The notes below the pieces were generated by a model. That model ran no database searches and was not told the DNA's origin. It saw nothing but the letters and a program-made list of their open reading frames with translations. DNA of 64,000 nt, taken from assembly GCA_022867625.1 (NCBI GenBank), contig JALIFM010000006.1, positions 1-64,000 of the forward strand, written 5' to 3'. This DNA comes from Lachnospiraceae bacterium NSJ-143 (GTDB lineage Bacteria; Bacillota; Clostridia; Lachnospirales; Anaerotignaceae). The position numbers and the translations under genes are program-made. Of this stretch, positions 16,179-25,545 are shown piece by piece. The stretch's first letter is position 1. Each line of letters begins with the position of its first letter.

Positions 16179-18989
16179 TTATTTCAGTGATTTCCTCAAT
16201 TCATCATAAAGCCTCATCAAATCTATCGGCTTTGGTATAAAACCTGTCATTCCATATGCTTTTGCCGCTGTCTCATCTTCTTTAAAGGCGTTGGCAGTCA
16301 TTGCAATTATAGGTATACTTTCGCTGTCTTTACGCTTAAGTCCCCTTATGGCCCTTGATGCCTCCAGCCCATTCATTTCCGGCATCATTATATCCATCAG
16401 TATTGCCTGAAATGTCCCAGGAGGGTTATTCTCAAAAAGCTCCAGAGCTATTTTTCCATTCTCTGCCCTTACAACATCAGCTCCCTGCATACCAAGCAGC
16501 TCTATAGCTATTTCAGCGTTTAAATCGTTATCTTCTGCCAATAGTATATTAATCCCCTTAAACAGCTGTTCATCCTGAACAATTACTTTCTCCTCAGGAG
16601 CTTTTTTCTGTTCGTCTAAAAGCTCTCCTTTTGGCATAGTAATGGTAAAATAAAACTCGCTGCCCTCACCTAATTTGCTTTTAAGTCTCAATGTTCCGCC
16701 CATAAGGCGCACAATACGGCTGCTTATTGAAAGCCCCAGTCCAGTACCCTGACTTTTGGTAATATTCGGCCCTACCTGTTCAAAACTTTGGAATATTCGC
16801 TTCTGGTCCTCCTCAGCTATTCCTATTCCATTGTCAGTAATACATATCTTAAAATCTGCTGAGTTTTCAGTCGAAGTTTCTTCCTTCAGCGACACAGTCA
16901 CAGTGCCTCCCGCAGGTGTGAATTTAAACGCGTTTGATAAAAGATTTATTATAACCTGCCTCAGCCTTACAGCATCACCTATCACTATATTGTCCGATGT
17001 TTCCTTTATAAGTACAAATTTAAGCCCTCTGTTTCCAGCTTCAGCCCGCATAATGCTTTCAATATCATTCAGCATAGTGTCCAGAGAAAATGTATCCTCT
17101 GCAATCTCCATTTTTCCAGATTCTATACGGCTCATATCAAGAATATCGCTTATTAAGCTCATAAGATATTTGGATGAGGTTTTGATTTTTTTCAGATTTT
17201 CTGCTGCCTTTTCTGGTACATCATCCATCATTTCAGTCAAATCAGCAAGACCAACAATTGCATTCATAGGCGTTCTAATCTCATGGCTCATCCTTGAAAG
17301 GAATTCACTTTTTGCTCTGTTTTCAGATTCCGCCTTCTGCAGTTCATTAAGCATAACCGCAGCCCTCAGCCTTGAGTGATATATCATAACCACAAAAATC
17401 AATATAAGCAGAAGAAACGCTCCCACAATTTCAACAGCCAGAGTTGGGTTGGCATATACAATATTGCTTAAGCTCATTTTGGTATTAGCCATAGAAACCG
17501 TATTCCGCCCGGCTATATTGTCCCTCTGGACATCTGAAAGATTATTGATTGATTTATTTAATATGGTAAGCAGTTCCGGTTCAGCCGGGCTTTTAAGTGC
17601 AAAACCTATATCCATACTGTTGTTAACCAAATTAACCTGTACCAGATTTGTAAAATTCCTTTGCTGTATCATATTTTCCAGATTAGTAGAGATTCCATAG
17701 AAATAATCTATTTTACCGCTGTTTACCTCCTCAAGCGCATCAATAATTTCAGAATAAAACTTTATATTTTCAGCTATAAGCTCATCAGGTATTGACCTGC
17801 CGTTCAATAAGCCGCCGGTTAAGCCTTCGGCAGGATAGCTTGATTTTTTGTTTCGCACTAAAATAGAATCCAGCTCAACATAAGGCGCAGTCAATGCCAA
17901 TCCGTTTTCCGCAGCATCATCTTCTGTTCCAAGGTAAAACCCAAGCATTTCAGCTTCGTTATTCTTCACTTTTTCAAGTGCCTCAACATAGCTTTTGCAG
18001 TAAACATACTCAAATTCCAGACCGCTGTACTCAGTAATTATTTTCAACATATCCGGTACTATGCCGCTGTGGTTTTCTGCGTTGCTAACACACATCATAG
18101 GGTGCCAGTTTTCCGGCACAGCAACTGTCATAGTGCCCCTGCTGTTGATATAGTTTCTTTCTTCCCTGCTAAGTACAGGCGCATCATTTCCTTTTTGTCC
18201 AAAATTTTTCTCATAGAGTTTTTCTGCAAAATTCGGGTCACCCTCATATATGTGCATAAGGGCCATATTCAGTCCATCTAATATTTCTTTATTTTCCGGC
18301 TGCGTAACCAGATAATGAGGCTGTGAATCATAAGACGCCGCAATATAAAACTCATCTCCAGCATCTGAACTGTTTCCCAAAAGCAGGTCAACATCACCAT
18401 TTTCAAGAAATCTGTTAAGGTTTCCTGTCACTAATAAATCATCATATGTATAATATTTGAAATTGCAGTATATTCCGTTTACAGACATATATTCCTTAAG
18501 ACGGCGAATATTTTCTTTATTGTTTTCAAATACGCCTATTGTTTTTCCATTAAATGTCCTGTAATCATATGCCTTAATTGTACTGTCATCTCTGCGGGCA
18601 AGCAGTGTCAATTTAGAATAGCCGCAGTTATAATCAGGGTAGGCAAAGTATTTTTCCAATCCTTCTGAATAATAGGTTCCACCCATAAGGTCAAATTTCC
18701 CGTCAATAAAATCATCTACTATCCTGTCATTTTCTGTCTCAATATACTCATATGTCCATCCCGTATATTTGGAAATCTCATTCAAAAAATCAACAATAAG
18801 GCCAGAATGTTTGCCATTTGAATCTGTATAGCTGTATCCATAGGCCTGTGGGAAGGCCACCCTTAAAACTGTCTCTCCTTCAGATGATTCAGCCAAAGTT
18901 TTATATGGTACTAAAAATGATAATATCAGCAGCACAACAACCAATGCTGTGGCACTGACACTCAGAGCACGATTTCTTAAACGAGCCAT
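16179..18989 (-). CDS. BvgS-like hybrid sensor histidine kinase with two solute-binding domains
   Basis: About 936 residues. A signal anchor (about 10-28) is followed by two tandem extracytoplasmic family-3 solute-binding domains (about 40-265 and 280-500), a transmembrane helix (VEIVGAFLLLILIFVVMIYH, about 520), HisKA (MSHEIRTPMNAIVG), HATPase (NLLSNAFKFTPAGG, GTGLGLSI) and a receiver domain (ILMDIMMPEMNG). This is the BvgS/EvgS layout, where the clam-shell domains bind small molecules. GGAGG sits eight bases before the ATG at 18989. No response regulator or output partner is adjacent, so its target lies elsewhere. The ligand is unknown. Confidence 0.9.
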   Translation of the reverse strand: MARLRNRALSVSATALVVVLLILSFLVPYKTLAESSEGETVLRVAFPQAYGYSYTDSNGKHSGLIVDFLNEISKYTGWTYEYIETENDRIVDDFIDGKFDLMGGTYYSEGLEKYFAYPDYNCGYSKLTLLARRDDSTIKAYDYRTFNGKTIGVFENNKENIRRLKEYMSVNGIYCNFKYYTYDDLLVTGNLNRFLENGDVDLLLGNSSDAGDEFYIAASYDSQPHYLVTQPENKEILDGLNMALMHIYEGDPNFAEKLYEKNFGQKGNDAPVLSREERNYINSRGTMTVAVPENWHPMMCVSNAENHSGIVPDMLKIITEYSGLEFEYVYCKSYVEALEKVKNNEAEMLGFYLGTEDDAAENGLALTAPYVELDSILVRNKKSSYPAEGLTGGLLNGRSIPDELIAENIKFYSEIIDALEEVNSGKIDYFYGISTNLENMIQQRNFTNLVQVNLVNNSMDIGFALKSPAEPELLTILNKSINNLSDVQRDNIAGRNTVSMANTKMSLSNIVYANPTLAVEIVGAFLLLILIFVVMIYHSRLRAAVMLNELQKAESENRAKSEFLSRMSHEIRTPMNAIVGLADLTEMMDDVPEKAAENLKKIKTSSKYLMSLISDILDMSRIESGKMEIAEDTFSLDTMLNDIESIMRAEAGNRGLKFVLIKETSDNIVIGDAVRLRQVIINLLSNAFKFTPAGGTVTVSLKEETSTENSADFKICITDNGIGIAEEDQKRIFQSFEQVGPNITKSQGTGLGLSISSRIVRLMGGTLRLKSKLGEGSEFYFTITMPKGELLDEQKKAPEEKVIVQDEQLFKGINILLAEDNDLNAEIAIELLGMQGADVVRAENGKIALELFENNPPGTFQAILMDIMMPEMNGLEASRAIRGLKRKDSESIPIIAMTANAFKEDETAAKAYGMTGFIPKPIDLMRLYDELRKSLK

Positions 18990-19134
18990 AAACAAAACCT
19001 CCGGAATATGAGAATTAAGCAAAATACATTCTTTTATAATACCATAGTTTTTGCTTTTTTACCAAAAATCTTTTTTATATTGATTTTTCTTTACTCAATA
19101 TAAAATACTTAATAACTCCCCACACCAAGACAGC

Positions 19135-19170
19135 AAAAAAGCAGGTTGGAATAATTCCAAAACCTGCTTT
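19135..19170 (-). terminator. Terminator of the fructose PTS operon
   Basis: The stem AAAGCAGGTT/AACCTGCTTT with an inner GGAAT helix and TTTTTT tail on the minus strand, just after ptsI. Confidence 0.85.
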
Positions 19171-19175
19171 GTATA

Positions 19176-20795
19176 TCATATATCCATCTCAGTTATATAC
19201 TTTCTCAGACCCAGTATATATACCGGAGATACTGACAATTCGTCAATTCCCCATTTTATAAATCTTTCTGTAAGCCTTTTATCGGCGCCCAGTTCTCCGC
19301 ATATGCCTATCCAGATTCCCTCTTTTTTTGCGTTTTGTGCTGTAAAACGGATAAGCCTCAGTATAGATTCATGGTCTGTATCAAATTTTGAGTTTACCAT
19401 GCTGTTCTGTCTGTCTACAGCCAGCGTATACTGTGTAAGGTCATTGGTACCTATGCTGAAAAAGTCACATTCCCTTGCAAGTGTCTCGCTAATCAGTGCA
19501 GCTGCCGGTGTCTCAATCATAATGCCTACTTCAATATTTCTGTCATACCTTACTCCCTCAAAATCAAGCTCAAGCTTAACCTCATTGAGTATCTCCTTTG
19601 CCTTTCGCAGTTCCTCAAGAGTGCATATCATAGGGAACATTATTGCTGTCTTACCATAGACTGACGCTTTTAGTATAGCTCTCAACTGGACCTTAAAAAT
19701 ATTTGTCCTGTCAAGGCATATTCTTATGGCCCTGTATCCCAGAGCCGGATTTTCCTCATCAGGCAGATTAAAATAATCTACTTTTTTATCGGCGCCTATG
19801 TCAAGGGTTCTTATAATAACCCTTTTTCCCTCCATCTTTTCCACAGCCTTTTTATATATATCAAACTGTTCAGCCTCAGAAGGGAAAGTGCTTCGCCCCA
19901 TAAATATAAATTCCGACCTGAAAAGACCTATGCCTTCTGCATCGTTTGCCAAAACCATGTCCATATCAGTCATATTGGATATGTTGGCGTAGAGCATAAC
20001 ATTCCTGCCGCCCCTTGTTACAGTCTTTACACCCTTGTAGCGCTGCAAAAGCTGAATCTCATTATCTGATTTTTCCTTTTTATCCTTTAACCTTTTTATT
20101 GTTGTTGCATTAGGCTCAATATATATTGTTCCGCTTGAGCTGTCCACAGCGGCAAAACGTCCGTCATATGCCTCATCAAGTATGCCCTTTACGCCTATAA
20201 CCGCAGGTATATTCATAGTCCTTGCAAGTATTGCCGTATGGGAATTTCCTGAACCGCCTTCAGTTATAAATCCAGATATGTTCTGGTCACGCAGCTGTAC
20301 AGTCTGGCTTGGTGTAAGGTCGTAGGCAACAATTATTGACTTTTCTTCATGGCTGTCCTTTTTAATATCAGTATCGCCAAAAGCGTTTACAACTCTTTCG
20401 GCCACATCAATCACATCTGCCGCCCTCTGTTTCATATAGCTGTCATTGAGCGATGAAAACTGTTCCGCCATCTGTTCGCCGGCCTCATGAACTGCGGCCT
20501 CAGCGTTTATACCGCCCTCTATTTTAGATACAACCGCAGACACAAAGTCATCATCATTAATCATCATAGAATGAATCTCAAAAATTGCGGCTTCCTTTTC
20601 ACCGACTTCATCTCTGGTTTTTTCCATTAAACGCACTGTTTCATCATAGGCCTTGTTTCTGGCATTTTCAAAACGCGCTTTTTCGCCTACTGTATCTGTT
20701 GTAAAATACTTTTTTATTGTCTTATGCTCATTAAAAATTTTTATATTGCCAAATGCCACACCGCCAAATACGCCTTTTCCATTTTTTGTAATCAT
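19176..20795 (-). CDS. ptsI: PTS enzyme I (phosphoenolpyruvate-protein phosphotransferase)
   Basis: A 539-residue cytoplasmic enzyme that takes phosphate from PEP and passes it to HPr. The phosphorylated His lies in GGSGNSHTAILAR (about residue 185), and the C-terminal PEP-binding barrel shows GIGLFRSEFIFMG and SIGTNDLTQYTLAVDR. It is slightly shorter than typical (about 570). It is the last gene of fruK-fruA-ptsH-ptsI. Having general PTS enzymes in a fructose operon suggests either the cell's only copy or a dedicated set; the HPr next to it argues for a dedicated one. Confidence 0.95.
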   Translation of the reverse strand: MITKNGKGVFGGVAFGNIKIFNEHKTIKKYFTTDTVGEKARFENARNKAYDETVRLMEKTRDEVGEKEAAIFEIHSMMINDDDFVSAVVSKIEGGINAEAAVHEAGEQMAEQFSSLNDSYMKQRAADVIDVAERVVNAFGDTDIKKDSHEEKSIIVAYDLTPSQTVQLRDQNISGFITEGGSGNSHTAILARTMNIPAVIGVKGILDEAYDGRFAAVDSSSGTIYIEPNATTIKRLKDKKEKSDNEIQLLQRYKGVKTVTRGGRNVMLYANISNMTDMDMVLANDAEGIGLFRSEFIFMGRSTFPSEAEQFDIYKKAVEKMEGKRVIIRTLDIGADKKVDYFNLPDEENPALGYRAIRICLDRTNIFKVQLRAILKASVYGKTAIMFPMICTLEELRKAKEILNEVKLELDFEGVRYDRNIEVGIMIETPAAALISETLARECDFFSIGTNDLTQYTLAVDRQNSMVNSKFDTDHESILRLIRFTAQNAKKEGIWIGICGELGADKRLTERFIKWGIDELSVSPVYILGLRKYITEMDI

Positions 20796-20809
20796 GTTAT
20801 AGCCGCCCC

Positions 20810-21067
20810 CTATAAATTCTTTTCAAAAGCGGAGCTTAATGCTTCAACTGCCTCTTTTTCATCGTTCCCCTCTGCGCTTATTATAACCTTTTCACCGCAT
20901 TTTGCCGCAAGGCTCATAACGGCAAATATTCCCTTGCAGTTTACCTTCTTGCCCTTATTTTCTATAGTTATATCACTTTCAAACTCTTTTGCCGTCTTAA
21001 CAATTACCCCAGCCGGCCTTGCGTGTATACCTTCCCTGTCTTTTAATACATACTCAAAGCTTACCAT
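20810..21067 (-). CDS. ptsH: HPr-family phosphocarrier lacking Ser46
   Basis: An 85-residue phosphocarrier. The catalytic His15 is present in EGIHARPAG. Residue 46, the Ser that HPr kinase phosphorylates in Firmicutes for catabolite repression, is Gly (KVNCKGIFAVMS; codon GGA at 20930-20932). It should relay phosphate from enzyme I to the fructose EIIA domain but not act as a CcpA corepressor. It is between fruA and ptsI with short gaps (4 and 14 bases). It resembles a fructose-dedicated HPr; a separate Ser46-containing HPr probably exists elsewhere. Confidence 0.93.
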   Translation of the reverse strand: MVSFEYVLKDREGIHARPAGVIVKTAKEFESDITIENKGKKVNCKGIFAVMSLAAKCGEKVIISAEGNDEKEAVEALSSAFEKNL

Positions 21068-21071
21068 TTTG

Positions 21072-22967
21072 TCATTCCTCCATAGGTTTTTTTAGAAGCG
21101 CAAGCATCAGCATTCCCACAACCGAACCGATAGCAAGCGAAATAAGGAACCCAATCCAGTTTCCTATTACCGGTATAACAAATATTCCTCCATGCGGCGC
21201 CCTAAGAGTGCAGTTAAAAAACATAGACAGCCCACCGGCAACCGCAGCCCCAACGGCACATGATGGTATAACCCTCAGCGGGTCTGCCGCAGCAAACGGT
21301 ATGGCACCTTCTGTTATAAAAGACAGCCCCATTACATAGTTTACAGCCGCACTTTTTCTTTCTCTTGATGAGAACCTGCTCTTAAAGAATGTTGAACAAA
21401 GGGCTATAGCTATAGGAGGAACCATTCCGCCAATCATAACAGCAGCCATAATATCAAATCTGTTTTCTGCAATAGAAGCAGTTCCAAACACATAAGCAGC
21501 CTTATTGATAGGGCCTCCCATATCAACTGCCATCATACCGGCAAGCACTATTCCCAAAAGCACACGGCTCGAATTGCCCATGTTGTCAAGAAGCCTGTAT
21601 AGCATTGCATTTAACGCACTGACAGGAGGGTTCAGTATAAACTGTATTACTGCAGCGGTAATTAATATACTTAAGAGCGGATAAAGCAATACGCTTTTTA
21701 TACCAGCAAGGCTTTCCGGAAGCTTATCAAGAGCCTTTTTTAGCCCCACAAGCACATATCCGGCAATAAATCCGGCAAGTAGAGCTCCAAGGAATCCGCT
21801 TCCTCCCTGTTCTGCAAGGTATCCGCCTGCAAAACCGGCGGCAAGGGCAGGTCTGTCAGCAATACTCATAGCTATATAGCCTGCAAGCACAGGGAGCATG
21901 AACCCGAACGCCGCACCGCCGACAGTCTTGAAAAAGGCGGCAAGAGGTGTATTCATACCAAAATTTGCCGGGTCTATTGAGTAGTCATCCAACAAAAACG
22001 CTATGGCAATCAATATTCCCCCGCCTATTACAAACGGCAGCATATACGATACGCCATTCATTAAATCTGTATAAACACTGTGAAGGCCTTTGCCCTGAGT
22101 TGCTCCGGAGAGCCCTTCAGAGACTGAATCGTTATGCCTGTAGATTTCAGTGTTTTTATCCATCGCCTTTTCGATAAGCTTTTCTGCATTATTTATACCG
22201 TCCGAAACCTTAGTCATTATCATAGGCTTACCGTCAAAGCGTGCCATCTCAACTTTTCTGTCGGCAGCAACTATTACACTTGAAGCATACTCTATGTCTT
22301 CCTTAGTAAGTCTGTCTTTTACACCTGATGCGCCGTTTTTTTCTACTTTAATTTTGACGCCGAGCTTTTTGGCAGCATTTTCCAACCCCTCAGCAGCCAT
22401 AAATGTATGGGCTATTCCTGTTGGACAGGCTGTAACAGCCACAATATCATATCTGTCCGTTGACTCTGAATTTTCTGCGGCAGTATTTTTTGCAGTTTCT
22501 TCATCTTTTTCAGCACTTTTTATTATTTTAAGAAACTCATCTTTATTTTTAGCCGCCATAAGGGCTTTTGTAAATTCCTCATTCATAAGCATTGTAGAAA
22601 GCCTTCCAAGGGCGTCAAGGTGTATGTTTTCTCCGCCGTCAGGAGCCGCTATAACAAAGAAAAGCCTGCTTTTATCTCCGTCCTCCGCACCATAGTCAAT
22701 GCCGTTTTTAAGCAAAACAGCACCTATTCCGGCTTTTGCCACTGACCCATTTTTTGCGTGCGGAACAGCTATACCGTCTCCAACAGCAGTTGTTGACTGC
22801 TCCTCCCTTTTATTGAGGGCTTCCTCAAATTTATTTCTGTCCGTAACTATTTTCGCGTTGAACATCAGCTCTGAAAGGTATGAAAGCATTTCCTTTTTAT
22901 TTTTCACCTGTACGCCGATTCTTACGCTTTCAGGGCTTATCAGCTCGGTAATTTTCATTATAACCAC
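21072..22967 (-). CDS. fruA: Fructose-type PTS EIIABC component
   Basis: A 631-residue membrane permease that imports fructose as fructose 1-phosphate. The EIIA domain (about 1-150) has its phospho-His in GIAVPHAKNG, the EIIB domain (about 170-270) has its phospho-Cys in TACPTGIAHTFMAAE, and the EIIC domain (about 300-625) has about nine transmembrane segments. It follows fruK by three bases. The product is the substrate of the upstream FruK, which supports fructose specificity. Confidence 0.94.
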   Translation of the reverse strand: MVIMKITELISPESVRIGVQVKNKKEMLSYLSELMFNAKIVTDRNKFEEALNKREEQSTTAVGDGIAVPHAKNGSVAKAGIGAVLLKNGIDYGAEDGDKSRLFFVIAAPDGGENIHLDALGRLSTMLMNEEFTKALMAAKNKDEFLKIIKSAEKDEETAKNTAAENSESTDRYDIVAVTACPTGIAHTFMAAEGLENAAKKLGVKIKVEKNGASGVKDRLTKEDIEYASSVIVAADRKVEMARFDGKPMIMTKVSDGINNAEKLIEKAMDKNTEIYRHNDSVSEGLSGATQGKGLHSVYTDLMNGVSYMLPFVIGGGILIAIAFLLDDYSIDPANFGMNTPLAAFFKTVGGAAFGFMLPVLAGYIAMSIADRPALAAGFAGGYLAEQGGSGFLGALLAGFIAGYVLVGLKKALDKLPESLAGIKSVLLYPLLSILITAAVIQFILNPPVSALNAMLYRLLDNMGNSSRVLLGIVLAGMMAVDMGGPINKAAYVFGTASIAENRFDIMAAVMIGGMVPPIAIALCSTFFKSRFSSRERKSAAVNYVMGLSFITEGAIPFAAADPLRVIPSCAVGAAVAGGLSMFFNCTLRAPHGGIFVIPVIGNWIGFLISLAIGSVVGMLMLALLKKPMEE

Positions 22968-22970
22968 TCC

Positions 22971-23879
22971 TTAAATAGATATTTTCTTATACAGCTCCAA
23001 TACTTTTTCGCCTGAAGCTATATTTTCTGAAAACGCACTGGCAGAACCAGCCGCAACAGAAAGCATGAACGCCTTTTTATAATCCTTATACCAGATATAT
23101 CCGGCGGTCCAGCCCGCAACCATTGAATCGCCTGAACCAACAGTATTGATTTTTTTACCCTCCGGTGCCCTGCACTTTTCAACACAGTGGTCAGCGCTTA
23201 CCAGCAGTGCGCCGTCTTTTCCCAGTGATACAAGGACATTTTCTGCCCCATTAGACTGTAGCTTAAGCGCAAGCTCAATCAGTTCCTGCTCTGATTCGGC
23301 CTTTTTCCCGAAGAATTCCTCAAGCTCGGCTTTATTAGGCTTTACCAAAAGTGGATTGAACGGCAAAACATCTCTAAGGCTTTTGCCTGTGGTATCAGCT
23401 ATAAAACCAATACCTTCTTTGTTAAGACCTTCTGCCAGCATTTTGTAAATACTGCCATGTTCAGATTTAGGTTCAGAACCTGATATTATAACAATGTCAC
23501 CGGTATTAAAGCTTTTAAAGCGTTCAAGAAGCTCATTTGTACCGTCATTTTTAATAAAAGGCCCTATGCCGTTTATTTCTGTCTCTACAGGTCCTTTTAT
23601 TTTCACATTAATTCTGGTGTTTCCCTCACTTAAAAATATAAATTCGTTTTTTATTCTTTTTGACTCAAGAACGTTTAAAATCTCTTTTCCGGTAAATCCG
23701 GCCAGAAAACCCATAGCGGTATTTTCAATGCCAAGATTGTTTAGCATGACTGACACGTTAATACCTTTGCCGCCGGCAAAATAGCTTTCACTGCCACTCC
23801 TGTTAAGAGAGCCGACTTTGAGGTTTTCGCATTCCATTACGTAATCGACCGAAGGATTAAGCGTAATTGTATATACCAT
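22971..23879 (-). CDS. fruK: 1-Phosphofructokinase
   Basis: A 302-residue PfkB-family kinase that converts fructose 1-phosphate to fructose 1,6-bisphosphate. The PfkB signatures are GGKGINVSVML near residue 37 and the C-terminal NTVGSGDSMVAGW with the catalytic Asp. GAGGTG lies at a normal distance from the ATG. It is the first gene of the fructose operon; no DeoR-type FruR is adjacent. Confidence 0.94.
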   Translation of the reverse strand: MVYTITLNPSVDYVMECENLKVGSLNRSGSESYFAGGKGINVSVMLNNLGIENTAMGFLAGFTGKEILNVLESKRIKNEFIFLSEGNTRINVKIKGPVETEINGIGPFIKNDGTNELLERFKSFNTGDIVIISGSEPKSEHGSIYKMLAEGLNKEGIGFIADTTGKSLRDVLPFNPLLVKPNKAELEEFFGKKAESEQELIELALKLQSNGAENVLVSLGKDGALLVSADHCVEKCRAPEGKKINTVGSGDSMVAGWTAGYIWYKDYKKAFMLSVAAGSASAFSENIASGEKVLELYKKISI

Positions 23880-23918
23880 ATAGAATCACCTCGTGAATTT
23901 ATATTCTCCAAATTAACT

Positions 23919-23934
23919 CAAACTATCCAGTTTG
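23919..23934. promoter_or_regulatory. Candidate operator upstream of fruK
   Basis: The dyad CAAACT-ATCC-AGTTTG lies 40 bases before the fruK start, in a region without a clear consensus promoter. It could bind a regulator of the fructose operon. This is positional inference only. Confidence 0.35.
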
Positions 23935-23994
23935 CTTAATGTATAAATTTGTAAGACTTTAAATGTTTAAGTTTAAAAATCACTTACCTTTAGA

Positions 23995-24022
23995 TTGAAA
24001 AAAATAATATATATGTTATAAT
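23995..24022 (+). promoter_or_regulatory. Sigma-A promoter of the EamA-PAP2-MATE unit
   Basis: -35 TTGAAA (23995-24000), a 16-base spacer and a perfect -10 TATAAT (24017-24022), 37 bases before the first start codon. Confidence 0.7.
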
Positions 24023-24059
24023 CTTTGTTGTTTTAATATTTTAATTTAGGGGTAATTAT

Positions 24060-25004
24060 ATGAATGAAAAAAGTGTAAAATTAAAGGGTACTGTTTTTGC
24101 CTTAATAGGCGGAGCCTGCTGGGGGTTTTCCGGGACATGCGGACAATTCCTTTTCAGCATCAAGTCAATCAATACTGAATGGCTTACTGCTGTACGAATG
24201 CTTTCTGCCGGTATAATAATGGTCATAATGGCTCTATTTACCCAGAGGGATAATATCAAAGGCATATTGAGCAGTAAAATTGACAGACTTGCTCTGCTTG
24301 TATTCGGCATAATGGGGCTTATGCTGTGCCAGTATACATACTTTGCGGCAATCGCCAATTCAAACGCGGCTACGGCTACTGTTCTTCAGTATCTCGGCCC
24401 TGCGCTTATTATGGTTTATGTATGCCTTCGCTCGCTCAGACTCCCTAATATAAAGGAAATAACAGCTATTATTCTGGCTGTAACAGGAACATTCCTTCTT
24501 GCCACACACGGAAACATCAGCAGTCTGACCATTTCTCCGGCCGGCCTTTCATTCGGGCTGCTCTCTGCTGTAACTTTAGCCGTGTATACCCTTATGCCCG
24601 GCAAGCTTATAGCCAGATGGGGCAGCCTTACAGTAACCGGTCTTGGTATGCTTGTAGCCGGCGTAGCCTTCACATTGTTTTCGAGGGCATGGACAATACA
24701 TCAAAATATTGATATCCAGTCAGCGTTTATTGTAATACTTATTATAATGATAGGAACTGTACTTCCATTTACGCTATACCTGAAAGGAGTAAGCTACATA
24801 GGCGCGTCCAAAGCCAGTGTGTTTGCCTGTATTGAACCTGTATCTGCAACATTTTTTTCAGCTGTATGGCTAAAAAGCAAGTTTACACCAATGGATTTGC
24901 TTGGTTTTTCATTTATTATAGCCACTGTGCTGATGCTGTCTCTCAAAGACTTCAGTTCGGAAAAATTATTAAAACGGAAACAAATTTCTAAAATTTTAAA
25001 TTAA
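24060..25004 (+). CDS. EamA/DMT-family transporter
   Basis: A 314-residue inner membrane protein with ten predicted helices forming two EamA repeats (first repeat about 8-140, second about 150-290). Typical signatures are GACWGFSGTCGQ and, in the second repeat, SYIGASKASVFACIEPVSA. Members export amino acids, metabolites or drugs; the substrate is not readable. AGGGG precedes the ATG. It leads a plus-strand group with PAP2 and MATE genes. Confidence 0.9.
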   Translation: MNEKSVKLKGTVFALIGGACWGFSGTCGQFLFSIKSINTEWLTAVRMLSAGIIMVIMALFTQRDNIKGILSSKIDRLALLVFGIMGLMLCQYTYFAAIANSNAATATVLQYLGPALIMVYVCLRSLRLPNIKEITAIILAVTGTFLLATHGNISSLTISPAGLSFGLLSAVTLAVYTLMPGKLIARWGSLTVTGLGMLVAGVAFTLFSRAWTIHQNIDIQSAFIVILIIMIGTVLPFTLYLKGVSYIGASKASVFACIEPVSATFFSAVWLKSKFTPMDLLGFSFIIATVLMLSLKDFSSEKLLKRKQISKILN

Positions 25005-25019
25005 TTGAGGTGGGATAAA

Positions 25020-25520
25020 ATGACCTCTGAAAACTACATATTATTAAACAAATATATAAAGAACCACCCAAAAATTGAAAAAGCGGTCATATTTGTGGAT
25101 ATGCAGTTTCCAAAGCCTGTAATGTGGATTTTTTACGGTACTCTTTTACTCTTGGCAGTCAGGCTTGACAAGCGGGTTTTCGCATTCGGCGCTGTGCCGT
25201 GGATTGATTTTTTTATAGTCACAAAAATCAGGAACAGAATAAACCGCAGGCGGCCTTTTGAAAAATACGGTTTTGAGCCTGTTGTTCCACACTCTCCCGG
25301 CAAATCATGCCCCAGCCGGCACGCTTCAAGTTCAGTTATAATAACAATAGCTGTTTTTTTCACATCGCCTGTTCTTGGTGTAATTACAGGCATAATAAGC
25401 CTGTTTGTTTGTGTTTCAAGAATTCTGACAGGTGTGCATTATATAAGTGATGTGATTTTTGGTGCTGTAATAAGCTTTATTATCGGCGCAGCTGCGTTTT
25501 TAACACCTTTTAAACTATAA
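25020..25520 (+). CDS. PAP2-family membrane phosphatase
   Basis: About 166 residues, a small membrane-bound type 2 phosphatidic-acid phosphatase. The three catalytic motifs are visible: KIRNRINRRRP, CPSRHASS and SRILTGVHYISDV. Likely substrates are undecaprenyl pyrophosphate or other lipid phosphates. The ATG at 25020 has GAGGTGGG five bases upstream. It is 15 bases after the EamA stop. Confidence 0.9.
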   Translation: MTSENYILLNKYIKNHPKIEKAVIFVDMQFPKPVMWIFYGTLLLLAVRLDKRVFAFGAVPWIDFFIVTKIRNRINRRRPFEKYGFEPVVPHSPGKSCPSRHASSSVIITIAVFFTSPVLGVITGIISLFVCVSRILTGVHYISDVIFGAVISFIIGAAAFLTPFKL

Positions 25521-25545
25521 AACAACAAAGAAAGCGGTTAATATA

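Noticed and set aside
22150-22695. Plus-strand open frame of 181 residues opposite fruA
   Set aside because: Ser- and Phe-rich mirror of the fruA EIIB region; no sign of an independent gene.
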